A stretch of 64,000 nucleotides of DNA from Spirometra erinaceieuropaei (lineage: Eukaryota; Platyhelminthes; Cestoda; Diphyllobothriidea; Diphyllobothriidae). The notes under the pieces were generated by a model. That model worked only from the letters and a program-made list of their open reading frames with translations, did not search any database and was not told where the DNA came from. Made by a program: the position numbers and the translations under genes. How positions within the stretch are numbered: position 1 is the first letter of the stretch; every line of letters starts with the position of its first letter. The DNA is taken from NCBI GenBank assembly GCA_902702965.1, contig CACRXP010000038.1, positions 1,628,137-1,692,136 on the forward strand. The letters are read 5' to 3'. Shown in pieces: positions 47,096-59,344 of the stretch.

Positions 47096-47814
47096 AGATT
47101 AAATCGCCGGTGACTTCCAATATACAAGAAAATGTACTTTTCAACGGCATCACGTCAGTTCTGTTAGGAGCCGTATTCTAATGAAAATTGGCCCAAATGA
47201 ATGACAGTCTATAAGGGGCCCTCATTTAGTGATAATTCCCAAAAACACCTTTTTTCTAGCATGCATGATCAAGGACACCGACTTAAACTGTCTTTGCGCT
47301 AAATAGTGTTCAGAAAAGTCTATATGGCCTGACTCAGCCGTGAAGATTTTAGTGAAAGCTGGTTAGCTTCACTTTCTAGTTTTGATGCAGCCAACACTAT
47401 TCCCATGTATGCAATCTTCTGATGTATTTTTGTAAAACTTGCGCTACCGTTCTTCCGATGGCTAGCCCAGAATTCGGATTTATTCACGCCATTGAGGCAC
47501 CAATGTCGTTTTAACAGAAACCCGATTCTCAGACAGGAAGGCCCTTCATCTGATGCATTTCCTGAGAGAAGAAAACTTTAAAGCAGGTCTTTTTGCTAAT
47601 AAAGTTCCGTATTCCTACAAGCAGACGCACTCTGATGAAATGCTTTCATTCCACCGCTTTCCAGTACTGCGTGGGAATGCTTAAATGCCCGCCACAAAAT
47701 CGCTGCGTGACTATCGAATGACCTATCCACAAGTTTGACAGAAGCAAGTCTTGAAAACCTTCAAATGATTGCGGCGTCGCCAGTCCTGTCTATTGCAACC
47801 GTCTGTTATTCAAC

Positions 47815-48290
47815 CGTCGTTTCGGACGATGTCCACCGTGCGCTCCACAGCAAGATGAAGCAGACTCGATGACTTGCGCGTGATTTGTTTATAGTAAATG
47901 TAGACCTGCGCAGCACCTATCGCACTCTCTCCTCCCCCACCTGGACCTGGTATCAAGACATAGTCAAGGAGACCGGAGGTGGGGGGAGGGCGCAGATGGA
48001 CGGCACGGTCGAGCCCGCAACTTGGCGCTCCATTCCACAATCCTGGTCTACACAGTAAATTACCAGCATTTTAACCAACAGCAAAAATGAGGCGATGGCA
48101 GGGGGTCCCAGCGTGCGTGAACTCTGCCGGTCACTGGGTCTACCACCGCACCCCGAAATGTTGGCATTTGTTATGGTGCGCACTCCGATAATTCCTTCCA
48201 GAATCTGATATGCCCTCCGTATTGGTCCAGCGCATCTACCACGTAGCCCGTTCGGGGGCGCGAGCTTATACATAACACAGGAGTGACGCC
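47815..48290 (-). repeat. Family C repeat, long copy
   Basis: This is the counterpart of 20055-20530 in the same orientation. It contains tgtagacctgcgcagcacct, gagcccgcaacttggcgctc, attttaaccaacagcaaaaa and ggtccagcgcatctaccacg. Confidence 0.7.
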
Positions 48291-49189
48291 CACCAACCTG
48301 TCCTGATAGATGAACAGACGAAAGGCGTTCCGGCTTGTCTTAAAGATCCACACTAGCGACCATGGTGGATGGCAATCAATAATCGATAAGTGGTGGTCCT
48401 TGACAGAGGTAGTCCCCACTTCTGGCCTAATTCGCATCGTCAGTCAAGCATGTCAAAGACTGCGGCTTGGCAGTTGGCAGGTTTTAAGCTGAATCCACTT
48501 GGCCATACCACTGAGTCAATGCTCTGTCCTCGTACTTAGGGGCTGGTGACCCAATGGCTCCTAGTTGGAAAGGCTAAAAAATCAGACTGGAGTAATTTGC
48601 ACCGACCTGTCCTGACTACGTTCTCGCGCATTGGGTTCAGGACAAGCCGGTGGTCTGTTAAGGCCCGTGTTCAACTCGGCCCAAGTGGCTGATGACTGTG
48701 AGTCAGAAGTCGCCAGGACACTTGCTTTAGCATCTGCCGATAATAAGTACACAGCTTACATATAGTGGGTGACCTAACAAATGTGCTGAAATTTGCGAAT
48801 GATAGTTCGTCACTCGCAAACCAACACCAATGTGTGGACGCAAGAACTATTTTAATAAATAACAACTTTATTTGAGTTAGTAACATAAAAAAATGTCAAA
48901 CATAATGCTACGTTGTTTAGAAATATTACGTTTTTCAGAAATGCGGAAAATCCCGAAAAAGTCCAAATGACTGTAGTTTAGTAAACTTCAAATTTATATG
49001 TATAAGAAGCCTGTCCATGCCAAGCGCTAAGTAAATACGAAAGCGCAAATAGAATAATCTTTAAAATAATCTTTTTTGCGAAGTTTACATTTAAATATCT
49101 CTTGGGAAATAGTCTAATTTCAGGTATGGGGGTTTGCATACAGCCCACATTTTGGCGTACAGATTCCAAGACGGTTTGCCGAAGCCTGT

Positions 49190-49420
49190 GACAGGTACCA
49201 ACATAGGCGATTGTCCGAATATATCGCAGCGTTCATTTTCGCTTAAATTTATGAACATTTTGCTTACTAAAATTACGCGCACACATTTTATGCACAAGAA
49301 ATGAACAGTTTTTTGAAGAGGCTGGACGAGTGAGCAAAATGCGTAACGTTTAAGACGTTTGGAAATTCTCACATCGGTTTTCCTCGTCAGGTTTCATGAG
49401 ATAGGTCGCGTACTGCATGT
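49190..49420 (+). repeat. Dispersed repeat end, TIR-like (copy 2)
   Basis: This is the second copy of the repeat at 935-1168. It contains gagtgagcaaaatgcgtaac and ends ttcatgagataggtcgcgta then ctgcatg. Its left part may begin near 48765, where tatagtgggtgacctaacaa looks like the opposing end. Confidence 0.6.
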
Positions 49421-49430
49421 ATGAGGGATG

Positions 49431-49580
49431 AGATACCCGACAAAGACAAGGCAGACCGGAGTAGACATTTCCAGGTTATTAGCCAGCCGTACTTGTACCT
49501 ACATTTGAAACCCCCTGAGATTCAAGACCGCTTTCTATTGGTTAGAAACCCAACACACTAACCACTGAGCCACCAGCTCG
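49431..49580 (-). mobile_element. SINE-A, inverted copy
   Basis: The minus-strand head gagctggtggctcagtggtt contains a good box A. The body contains ggtctgccttgtctttgtcg. Confidence 0.65.
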
Positions 49581-49604
49581 TTCACCTGTCGGCTGGGATC
49601 GGGT

Positions 49605-49970
49605 TTATTAACCACAGCTGGCTAAGCCAGAAATGGCCAGTTCCGTTTCCCCCTTATCCCCGTCGGTTATCTAATCCTGCGTTGGCTAATAGTCGCCGTG
49701 CGATTGCTTGCGGGTCAAGCACTGAGGCTCAATAGTAGTGTGCCATACACATTGACTAAAGATCCGGGTTCGAATCTCAGGTGATGTACACCTAAGGATG
49801 GGTACAGCTGCCTGATGACAGCTAATAAGCCAGAAATAGCCATCTCGACCTCCCTTGTTACCAGTCGCTATGCAACTGTCTGCGAGGAGTCTAATTTGAT
49901 CCCCAAGGCGCAGCAGTACGAGCACGTTCCTCAACCTGATCGGTGAGCGCTCCTCTGCTGGTTGGGCTCG
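49605..49970 (+). mobile_element. SINE-A, one partial and one full copy
   Basis: A headless piece (gctaagccagaaatggccag, 49625) is followed by a full unit from about 49705. The unit has the head aagcactgaggctcaatagt, box B ccgggttcgaatctcaggtg, body taataagccagaaatagcca and tail cctgatcggtgagcgctcct. Confidence 0.65.
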
Positions 49971-50072
49971 AGAGAGAGCCCATAAGGCACAAGGAAACGA
50001 GTGAGTTCCGTAAGAACGATCTGTGAGCGCCCTCTACCATTGTATATTCCCAATCGAAACCGACAGGGCAAC

Positions 50073-50250
50073 GGGCTCGTGGCCCAGTGGTTAGAGGCTT
50101 GGACTTCTAACCAACAGGTCGCGAGTTCGAGCCTCGGGTGTTCTACACTTCGGAGTTGGGTATGACTGGCTGACGACGGCTAATAAGCCAGAAATGGCCA
50201 TTCCAGTCTCCCTTGTCTTCGTTGGTAATGTCATTCTACCGTAATATATA
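50073..50250 (+). mobile_element. SINE-A, reference copy with clear tRNA promoter boxes
   Basis: The sequence gggctcgtggcccagtggtt gives box A TGGCCCAGTGG at 50080-50090. The box B region AGTTCGAGCC is at 50124-50133. Between them is an anticodon-arm-like segment gacttctaaccaacaggtc. The body taagccagaaatggccattc and cttgtcttcgttggtaatgt follows. The spacing fits a pol III internal promoter of tRNA origin. There is no CCA end and the acceptor stem does not close, so it is a SINE rather than a working tRNA. Confidence 0.8.
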
Positions 50251-50254
50251 TGTG

Positions 50255-50400
50255 TGTGAAATATGAAGAGGTTCTTCGGGAAAAATCGAGTTGTACTCGT
50301 GAATTTTCGAAGTAGTGACACCTTCCCGTCGTCAGACGAAATGAAGACAAAAGAGGAAGTGAGGCAATCACACTAGACTAGTGGACGCGACAGGACAGAC
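50255..50400 (-). repeat. Dispersed repeat end shared with 11985-12110
   Basis: On the minus strand, CTTCATTTCGTCTGACGACG followed by GGAAGGTGTCACTACTTCGA, then CACGAGTACAACTCGATTTT. It lies between a SINE-A copy and an M2 element. Confidence 0.5.
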
Positions 50401-50404
50401 AATG

Positions 50405-50656
50405 TCGCTTTTTAATTTCCTTAGAAATGAAGTGTGAACTTGGAGCAGATCAGTATATTTAAGGTCTATAGGCTAGTACCTTTGCTGTAAGTAAGGAATC
50501 ACCTTACCCTAAAGTATACTACTAGCTGCCTGTCGGCAGTTAATGAATATTACGCGGTTACTCGCTGTGGCTGATGGACTTCAGTCCAAATATTCATACA
50601 TAAAATTCTCGATCTGAGCTTATAAACCTTGAATGAACTGATCTTCTCCAACTTCG
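50405..50656. mobile_element. M2 foldback element, full copy
   Basis: The unit is gctttttaatttccttagaa, then tactagctgcctgtcggcag, then tggctgatggacttcagtcc and gaatgaactgatcttctcca. Its right end joins an M1 half copy without spacer, so one inserted into or recombined with the other. Confidence 0.6.
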
Positions 50657-51187
50657 TAGAGAATTTCTCTACGGTGTTAAAAGGAGACCATATGAGGTTC
50701 ATAAACTTAAGCCGTGGATTTGAGCAATATTGTTAACTTTACAAGCGACATTCGTAAATGCAGATACATGACGTTTCATGAACGGCCATCTAACGGTATT
50801 AAAAAATCTCACAATTAGAAACTTTTTAAAAACCGAATTATACTCTTCTTTTGAGTATGAGATTGAAGAAGACGTGATTTTCTACCGATTAAGTAAAAGA
50901 ATGAATATTTTTATGCATGTTTTCCATGAAATATAATTGAATTTTCAAGGGCACCAAAAATCAATGAGAAAATAGCATGCTACTTAAGTAGTTATTTTTT
51001 GCAGAGTATAGATCTTGCATGCAGCCGAAAATAAGTTCTTTCGAAAGCCGACACCCTGAGGTAACTGTATCATTATAGATTTATGCTGCATCATGATTAG
51101 TTTTACAACATTACCTAATTTATCTTTTCGAAACGAGAACGCATTTCTAAATTTTGGTTGACATTTCATGAGTTAGCACATCTACTG
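50656..51187 (+). mobile_element. M1 foldback element, half copy
   Basis: Homology begins in the core (gagaatttctctacggtgtt), directly abutting an M2 element. It runs through the whole right arm to gagttagcacatctactg, followed by TA. Confidence 0.8.
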
Positions 51188-51617
51188 TATGTGTATTGGA
51201 AGGCAGGCATCCCAAGAAATATAACTTGAATCCGAACACGTCCCTAGGGAAAGATGGAGACCTTTATTAGGCAAATTTTCGAAACTGGTTCCCCAGGCTG
51301 TTGACAGACTCGAGCAAATGCGAAAAAAAGCATTTAACGCTTCAAACGTGCTGGAAAATCGATATTTATTTGGTGTTGGCGCCAGTGAGCGGCCGCTAGG
51401 TGAGTATTGGTATAATTTTTACTCCGGCATTTGTGTAGAAATGATAGTTGTTCTCGAGATAGACTTTCGCATATCGAACATTTTTCCCATTTACTAATTT
51501 CAAGCAAGACTTTGCGATTGTAATCCATACGTACGAATTTGAAGTCTGCCATCCGAATAGATAAAATTTGAATTCAAGCACGTTCTTTTGGAGAGATAGA
51601 AAACTCCATTATATATA

Positions 51618-51770
51618 CACTGACAAGACAAGGAAGACTGGACTGGTCATTTCTGAAACATTAGCCATTGTCAGTTAGCCTTACTGAACTTCAATTTTGC
51701 GAGAGCTGAGATTCGAATTCACATTCCTTGGTCCTCAAGAGTTCGTTAGCCGTGTCTACAGGCGCATCCT
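51618..51770 (-). mobile_element. SINE-A, inverted diverged copy
   Basis: The segments gacaagacaaggaagactgg (body), then gctgagattcgaattcacat (box B region, minus strand) and gagttcgttagccg are recognisable. Confidence 0.55.
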
Positions 51771-52469
51771 TTCCACGATTCGTTAACGACAACGGTGGGT
51801 TTTCATTCTGTTAATTAACTTCGGTCCAAATTCCCTTTGCGCACATCTGTGTCTATCCAATGTAACCCTGCACGAAGTGATTTACAGATCCATCATAAGG
51901 TTTTCAGAGCAGATTTTCAGCAACGTGAACTCTTTCTCTCTGTTACGAGTCGTTCGTTCTTCCATCCACCCGATATTGTCTCTTCCTAAGCCGTTTCACC
52001 CTGACGTAGAGAACCAACCCAATGTCACTTAGTCCATGTGCTTCGCATGTTTTTAAAAGTTCAACAAAAAAGCAGGCTATCAAGTCTACTTTTGACCAAA
52101 GTCCACCCGGATGTTTATTCAACGCGACCCCACTGCCGTCGTGTGGGTAGACCGTAACCTGTCATGTAGCTGGTCGCCCTTGTTCGGTCGAATGCACTGG
52201 GCACAATGATCACCCAAAATCTTAGTGATTTCGAGGACGTCACGGAATGACTACTTTTGAATTGACAGGCGTCGGCCCACAAAGTAGGCGACCTTATACA
52301 CCACATGCCTGGTTTTTCTGCCTTACTTAAAATCTCCAAAAAGCATAGTTCGATTACCGATTGCAGAGGCTGCCATTAAACTATTCTTTTTTGGTTACAC
52401 AAACATTAATTTGCCTTCTAATTGACGCCCCCTTCTTCTAACCCCCCCCCTTACCTCCATGCCCTTCAG

Positions 52470-52643
52470 GTCGTACTGGCTGAGCGCGTGGGCACGGACG
52501 ATGTGTTTGCCATGAAAATTCTCAAGAAGGATGTGATACTTCAGGACGACGACGTGGAATGCGTTATGATGGAGAAGCGTGTCCTCGCGTTACAGGAAAA
52601 ACCACCGTTCCTTATCAAACTTCATTCCTGCTTTCAAACCATG
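52470..52643 (+). CDS. Conventional protein kinase C, kinase N-lobe exon
   Basis: These 58 codons continue the kinase domain directly from the glycine loop: [20 protein letters not shown], then [20 protein letters not shown], and an end at KLHSCFQTM. The lysine of FAMKIL is the ATP-anchoring lysine. The glutamate of the helix [16 protein letters not shown] is the alpha-C partner that forms the salt bridge. The acceptor is cccttcag ending at 52469 and the donor GTGAGC starts at 52644. Phase is 0 on both sides. In the family the next residues are the hinge strand and the linker to the C-lobe. I could not find them in the following 11.3 kb. The exon is therefore followed by a long intron, or the next exon is lost in the N run. 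Confidence 0.95.
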
Positions 52644-53209
52644 GTGAGCTATGTATATACTCTTTGATTTCTAAATTCATATTATTCGCCGAGTCAAGCA
52701 TACGTGACGCATCAGGAGGGCTTAAAACCAGTTAATTTCTGGCTAAATGTTCTTAACAATTTGTATTGTTAGCTAATCCGGTTAAACTTAAAGTTTGTTC
52801 GTATGTTACGTTTCAGTTTTGTCCAAAATTATTCGGCCCTCCTGTCTGAGTGTTGACAAATTTCTTTGTTGCTTATATAACAAAACTATAATCTATAAAT
52901 CTTTTTCGTTTGTTTTGTCTTATAAGCTGAGTTCCCTATAGGTGCTTCAAGAATTACAGAACATTGGGAATCTACCCAAGCCTTACTACTAAGAAGATAT
53001 AAGGATTTTGAAGCCCTCAACGTCGTTTTCGAGTGGCCGTTATATAAGCCGGTCTGATTGTTACTGCGTTGTTTTGTCGACTACGAGTAAATTGAAAATG
53101 TTATGAAACACAAAGTTTGTGTCTAATGATGAGGCGAGGTGGCTGGTTAAGACAATCCATTGCTTCCCACACGGTAGAAAGATAAGATGCTATAAAAAGT
53201 GGTCCTACA

Positions 53210-54060
53210 ACTCACGGAACATAAGTCAGAGTTTTGAAATGTGAAAGGATTACTCATGTGGAATTTTAATATTGACGCTCGTCCAGCATAATCCCAGGTC
53301 TGTCAGTAACGAGCGAACGTCTACGTTTTAATTCGTGTCCTTTCAACTGCCTGCAAAAATGGCACTTACTAAAATGAGTATTAAGTAGCATGAATTTTTG
53401 ACTGACTCCCCGTAACCTTACAAATCCAATAATATTATTTAGAAGGCGTGCAATAATATCCTTTCTTGTGTATTTATTGAATTATTTTTTCCGTATTTTT
53501 ACTCGTAAAACCGGTATCTTCCAGTTTCGAAGAGTTTTTTTGAAGTTTTCGAATAATTTTGAACTCACCTGCTGTTACACGTGTGTTCAGGATTTCCTAA
53601 CTACAAGCTGCACGCGTCCCGTTTAAGGATACTCGTACATTCCTCTGTGGTAGTAAGTAAGTGCTACATAGCACTCGTGAGAGTTTGCAACAGATATGAA
53701 CTACCTTCTGTAATTAATAAGAAACATTAATAAATGGACAAATACAATGATGCTTAAATAAACATTTTAAGATCTTTAAAATTTCCTAAACAGAAACTGT
53801 TTTAAATCCAAAGATGCGGTTTCTTTCTGTGTAAAGCTTTAGGAATACGTCATTTCCTAGAAAAATGAACGCTATAATGGATATTTTTTGCGATTTAAGA
53901 CTCCTGATCTTGCCTATACAGATTAAGCTCTTTTTGGAACAAAAGGGGTAACCGATGGTGTCTAGTAATTTGGAAACCACTGCAGTTAAGGAGCGTATTT
54001 TAGACACATCCAGAGATCTCACGTCGAAACCTGGTAGTTTAGTGATCCTTTAGTTTTTTG
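53210..54060 (+). mobile_element. M1-related element, strongly decayed
   Basis: Left-arm landmarks (gtgaaaggattactcatgtg, gtattaagtagcatgaattt) and core landmarks (cgaataattttgaactcacc, catttcctaacta-like) can be followed. The right end is not clear. Confidence 0.5.
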
Positions 54061-57000
54061 TGAACCCTACATCATTTACCTAATCCTCCGACGGGTGACA
54101 TTTTGTCCTCAAAAAGGCGTTTTTGCATCCCCTCTTGTCTCAAACAACTAACGCTACTGAAGACGGCACCTAAACTGCGCCCTTAACGTCCAGTCCTCTG
54201 TTCAAAACTCTGCTGTCTTTAGTTTCCGTTCGTTGCGCAATAGTTTGCCTTGTCTTTCTTTTTCTGCCTTCTGCTCAGAAAACGTCATCCCTCTGACTAG
54301 ATAGTTTTCGCAGCTATAAGTCAGAGTCGGGTGCGTTCGCCAGCAGTGCTAGGGAGAGTGGTCTAACTCAGTCTGGCATCTGGATAGACGCGTTGGCACG
54401 ATAACCTCTTCAAGCACAACGTACTTGCCCGAACTTCCCTTCGTCTCCGCGCATCTTTCCAGGCAAAATCCTCGCTGTGAAAACCGCCTCCACAGAGTTG
54501 CTGCAATAGTACCAAGCATCAGATACTAGTTCTCGTGTAGGGGACGCGTAGATGGTCGGCCTAATTTTTGTCAGCCAATGCGTCCAAGCCCACCTCCGGT
54601 CGTCTTGTTACCATCGGAATCTGGTTAGCTGACGGTGCGATAGATGCTGCGAAAGCCCCTTTTTCTATAAACTTATTCACACCCAAGTTACCGATGGTGA
54701 ATTTCATCGTCCGCAATGGTCGAAATGTCAGTTATCTGGGCGGAAGTTTACCAGAATATTAGAAGTGCCTACAGCACGGGGTGGACGAGGGAATTCTTGA
54801 AGCCGAAGGTCAGTGTAGGCAGAGACAGGCAGATTTGGTCGGTCTTTTGTGACCACATTATAATGGGGTAAATTTTTGTGTGAATTTCAAGGCTTTCAGT
54901 GGGACTAGGCAAACCGAAGCGTGCATTCGTTTCAAAACTACATACATAAGAGGAGCTGTATGTTTAACTCTAAGTGCACTCCAGAACTAAACGTTGTTTG
55001 AGTTTTGTTTAACAACCATCTCTTTGCAGGCTAATAATGGTACTTTTTAACTGAAAGCCAATTCATTGCTTTGATTTGTAGAATGTGCGCCTGCCATATC
55101 TACTTAGTAGCATCGTGTGTGAAAGAAAAGTCTCAGTCTCAACAAACACAGTGGGGCAGTTTTACTGACATATGAGGGATATCAGGATGTTCATTTCCGG
55201 TTAGTCAGTCATCATTAGCCAGTAATGTCGGATAATAGGTGTCGGTGCACACATTATTTGAATCGCGGGAGGTGGATCATCAGGCATAACTCTACCGGCT
55301 CATGTTGCGTCTACTGCAATAAGGAATACTGGGACAGCCGAGAGTCAGAATAGGATTGTGCACGCAGCACCTTTTCATATATATGTATATACACATAAAA
55401 ACGCCCGCCTTCTAATTTTTTTAGGAACGGATATTTGAGCGAGTTATTAGCACCCATTGGTTCTTTTAGTTTTCTGTATTTAGAAGACTTGTTAGACCTC
55501 TAGACATTCAGTGACCTGCATTTCATTTGTCATGCGTTGTGAATGATTGTCTCAGTGGTTGTGAAGTTGAACTCGTGACCCTTTTCGAACGTTTGGGAAT
55601 CCATTTGCGATAATTCTTCACTTCCTCACACATCCAGCTTATGCTTGTGTATGCGCGACCTAAGCATGCGTTCAGACTGATCTGTATAATTACAGGGGCA
55701 GTTGGGGCAGGAAATAGGCTGGGCTACACCAAACTACCCACTGGAGCTTAATCGGTCCCTGCTCTTCATGATCCGGCTGCGAATGGCGGACTTAGACGCG
55801 CGCGCGCGAAACTCTAAAACCTAGTCCGCAACAGTGTGCGCTGTCGCCGCCAAAACGTCCTTAATGCATATGTATATATAACGATCAAAAGTTCTCCTAA
55901 TTTTGCCAGTGCATTTACTTCACCTCTGCGGGAGTTGTCTGTGAGCAGACATAGTGCCCTCCACTGGACGTATCAGTCTCCGGTTTAGCAACAAAGTAGG
56001 TCCTGTGGAAGGTAGGAAGAACTGCTTTCGATCAGCACGGGTCGTTGCTGTCCTCGATAAAGGCATCCGCTGTCTTGTTAAAGACCAACCTGGAGTAAGA
56101 CGTCTTAAGTTTTAGGGACATTTTGTCATCCTTCTGACGCCTTTTACGCACTGTGAAGCTGGTGGTGTTCGCGTGCATGCATTAAGAGGTGCAGAGAATG
56201 TTGCCGCAAAGGGAAAAATAAATATTTCAAAAATGAACAACAATGCGAATGGGCATAAAACATACTTCCACACTATTATGTACACGGTAGAATGCTGACC
56301 ATTGTTCAGACAACCTCTCTTCCAGCTGTTTATAATACTACACGAACTGATATCCACCCTACAGTGTGTATATGTCCGTCAATTTTCGATGCTTGTTCAA
56401 ATGTGGCCTTATTTTATAGGAAGATGATCGGGTAAGACGACCTGTCCTACCCTCCTCATATTATTAAATTGTCGCCAACTAAATGCCCACAAGAACCACG
56501 AAAGTTGGCCTATTTTTATTTGAGAACGGATACGGCAAGCAGTTTTTAAAGCTTTCCGAGCAGGTAGAAGCGCTAGTCAGGCATAAAACGCGCAGGAAGT
56601 AGAGAAACGACTCCAGATCGAAAATAATTGCATCCTAAAATGAAGCCTGTTGTGCCCCATTAGCTAAGAAATCGGGCAAAATTTTTATCGGTAATGATAA
56701 CCTGTGGGATATTGAGTACTACATAATTATTATTTTGACTGGAATGCGATTTCCTCCGATGCCTTGAGGTGTGATCTCCATCAGGAGCCTGTTCCGTCTA
56801 CTTTTCCACAGTATTTACTTTTAAAATCCTACTTTACTAGTACTTGCTATTTGGAAGTACCTAGAGAAGTTTCCGTCGATGTTTCCCGATGACCCGCTCC
56901 TCCTGAATGGGCTTGCCTGTCATACAGCGCAGTTCCAAGTCAGGCGACAAATGGGTGTGTCTCACTGCATAAAAATCGTCACACTCGTTCAGCTGATCAC

Positions 57001-57499
57001 TTCGACAGATTAAGTCTCCCTGGGGGAGGGCGTTTCCGTTCTTCTCTGGAACGCCCCCATAATTAGCACACACCCATTTCCACCGTATTTTTGTTTTACG
57101 GAGGGAACTTACGCGAAGTCAGGTAGTGGACAATGAAGGAGGAGGCCGTATTGACAAGTCTTTTTAGAGAACGCCAAGGAACTTCAAAACCTGCTTACTA
57201 ATGGCACTCTGACGTGCGTATGCAAGAGAGACAGATTGTTCCCCCAGTAAATCCCGGGATTTGCTGAAAACGTCTGCCTCGTCTTTCCGGCTGCATAGTA
57301 TGTATGCAAATGCTTTGGCTAGTCTCTTGCCTTGTTTAATGGTTGCAGTATGGCCGTCAGTTCTGAGAAGGATCTAGTTATCCCATCAGTGGGAAAGCCC
57401 TTCAAGCCAAGACTCTTAGCATGTTGTTGTAGATTCAAGCGAGCCAAATTAGTTGTAGCAAGGAATGTGTTGATGTTCCGTGAGGATGGATTCCTCAGG

Positions 57500-57740
57500 A
57501 CGAGTGAGTTCCGTAAGAACGATCGGTAAGCACCCCCTACCACTGTATATTCCCCATCGAAAACCAACAGGGCAACGGAGTAGTGGTCCAGTGATTAGAG
57601 ACGTGGACTTCTAACCACCAGGTCGCGAGTTCGAGCCTCGGGTGTTCCACACTTCGGGGTTGAGTATGACTAGCCGACGACGGTTAATAAGCCAGAAATG
57701 GCCATTCCAGTCTCCCTTGTCTTTGTCGTTAATAACATAC
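57500..57740 (+). mobile_element. SINE-A, full copy with upstream tail piece
   Basis: The 5' part (gagtgagttccgtaagaacg, ccaccactgtatattcccc-like) matches 49998-50060 closely. It is followed by the head gagtagtggtccagtgatta, box B gcgagttcgagcctcgggtg and body taataagccagaaatggcca. The same tail-then-head order at 49.9-50.25 kb shows that tandem or composite units were copied. Confidence 0.7.
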
Positions 57741-57899
57741 TGGATTCCTCAGAGCCCATCTCTCTCTTCCTTCTCTCAGGCATTAGTTAACTGTCCAAGC
57801 CTGTCAACAGGCTGATAATGAGACTGGACGCAGTTGTTAATGCGACGTGCAGGCCAGCGTATTAGGCATGCTATCACACGCAAGGTTCGTTTGTGTCTG

Positions 57900-58330
57900 C
57901 TATGCCGTTATTCAGCAAACTGTAGCTCTCGCAGCCTGGTGTGAGCTGACAGTTCTGTGGCCGGTAGATGTGTTTGCGCTCCCTCTGGGTATACAGGTCG
58001 TGGGCATGGCTGCTCAATCATCCTCGTACTTCTGACCCGCTGTGGTGCTGTTGTTGTTGGTTAGGGTCCTGGTCAAGTGTTTGTTGTGGACCAGAGGGTG
58101 TGGTGGTACGCCTAGGTGCGGTTCCAGCCCTGCCAGCCACATACGCTCTCGCCCACCTCCGGTCTTCTTGAACCTATCTTGACACCGGGCACGGGTGGGG
58201 GGAGGGAGTGCGGCAGATGCTGCGCAAGTCTACTCTCACTATAAACAAATCCACGCGCAGGTTACCGTGTCCGCTCTCACCCTGCTGTGGATCTCACGGT
58301 GGTCAGCGGCGGGCGTAACGGTTGAGCTGT
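57900..58330 (+). repeat. Family C repeat, best full plus-strand copy
   Basis: The sequences ggccggtagatgtgtttgcg, ctctgggtatacaggtcgtg, gtgtggtggtacgcctaggt, ttgacaccgggcacgggtgg, gatgctgcgcaagtctactc and cacgcgcaggttaccgtgtc define the order of the family. Confidence 0.7.
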
Positions 58331-59344
58331 CAGTTACAGCCTTACGCGGACCCCGTGTCATGAACCAGTCTGACCCCTGTTCTGGGCCAGCACCTCTAAG
58401 CCACGTCCCGTTACTGTGACTGTGGGGAAGACGGGGGGGGGGCGCGAAACCTCCTCTCTAACCAGACGGCTAGCGCCCTGGGAAGATGGGCCTGCCTGCT
58501 ACCATGGCAGTGGGCTACCCGGCGTGTCCACAGTTGGCGGATAGTGGGACGACCTTCGGCGAATGCTGGTTGCGAAATAAGCGGGTCCTGAGGTCTGAAG
58601 AGTAAACAACACTGATGTCTCCAGCTTGACTAGGCGCCGTTCCGGCAAATCGACTACCACTAACAAGGACAAAAGCCATAGTGTTAGTATGACAGGACGA
58701 ATGTTGTCTGCCATCCAATGAGGTCTCACCGACACGTTCCCAGGAGAATAAAATGCTGTGCCAGGGGGTGAGTTAAGACATGCACCATGAGATCTAAAAC
58801 AGCATGGAACAGTCTTTCGATCAAGGGGTCCCACAGTTAGTCTTTGGTCAATCGAGTTTTTGGCCAACTAGGAGGCAGCGCTGATTGGTCGTGAAGCAAG
58901 TCTCCTTCTTCCTACCGGGGCGTTTTTCATAGACTGAGAAAAGTCGACAGGTGGGAACGACAGTTTATTCTTCAGAGGTTTCGGGTCGACTTTGAGGTCT
59001 GTCAGCAAGGACAGTTTTTGTTTGCCGGGGCTAGTTGTCGACGAACCTGTGAAATGTGATTATTTCGTTTGCCTTATTTTAAGTCTTCTATAATTTGGGG
59101 AAAATTACTTTGTTCCGGGCATTTGTTATGCATTAGTATTAAACGCATGATCCTGCTGATGTAAAAATAGTGCTCTTTTCGTAATTACTGTGCAATGAGT
59201 CGTGCATGTTATAAAAAGACGTCCCTATTATTTCAGGGAAAGCTTACCTATACCTGTTACTTGCCAAAGGCTGTATGCTGGCCCGGACAATGGGAGTGGG
59301 CTAAGATAACTTTCAAAATGCTGAAAGCACTGAGATCTCGCTCC

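Larger units (their letters stand above)
37279..52469 (+). other. 15.2 kb intron inside the kinase N-lobe
   Basis: The intron starts GTAAGT and ends cccttcag, and splits the gene just after the glycine loop. It holds a gypsy integrase scrap (38.04-38.27 kb), a 41-bp tandem duplication (40.6 kb), one full M1 element, one half and one decayed M1 copy, a family C copy, a SINE-A cluster and an M2 copy. The stretches 38300-40580, 40670-43350, 44760-46170, 47100-47810, 48300-48770 and 51190-52440 are AT-rich sequence in which I see nothing specific. Confidence 0.8.
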
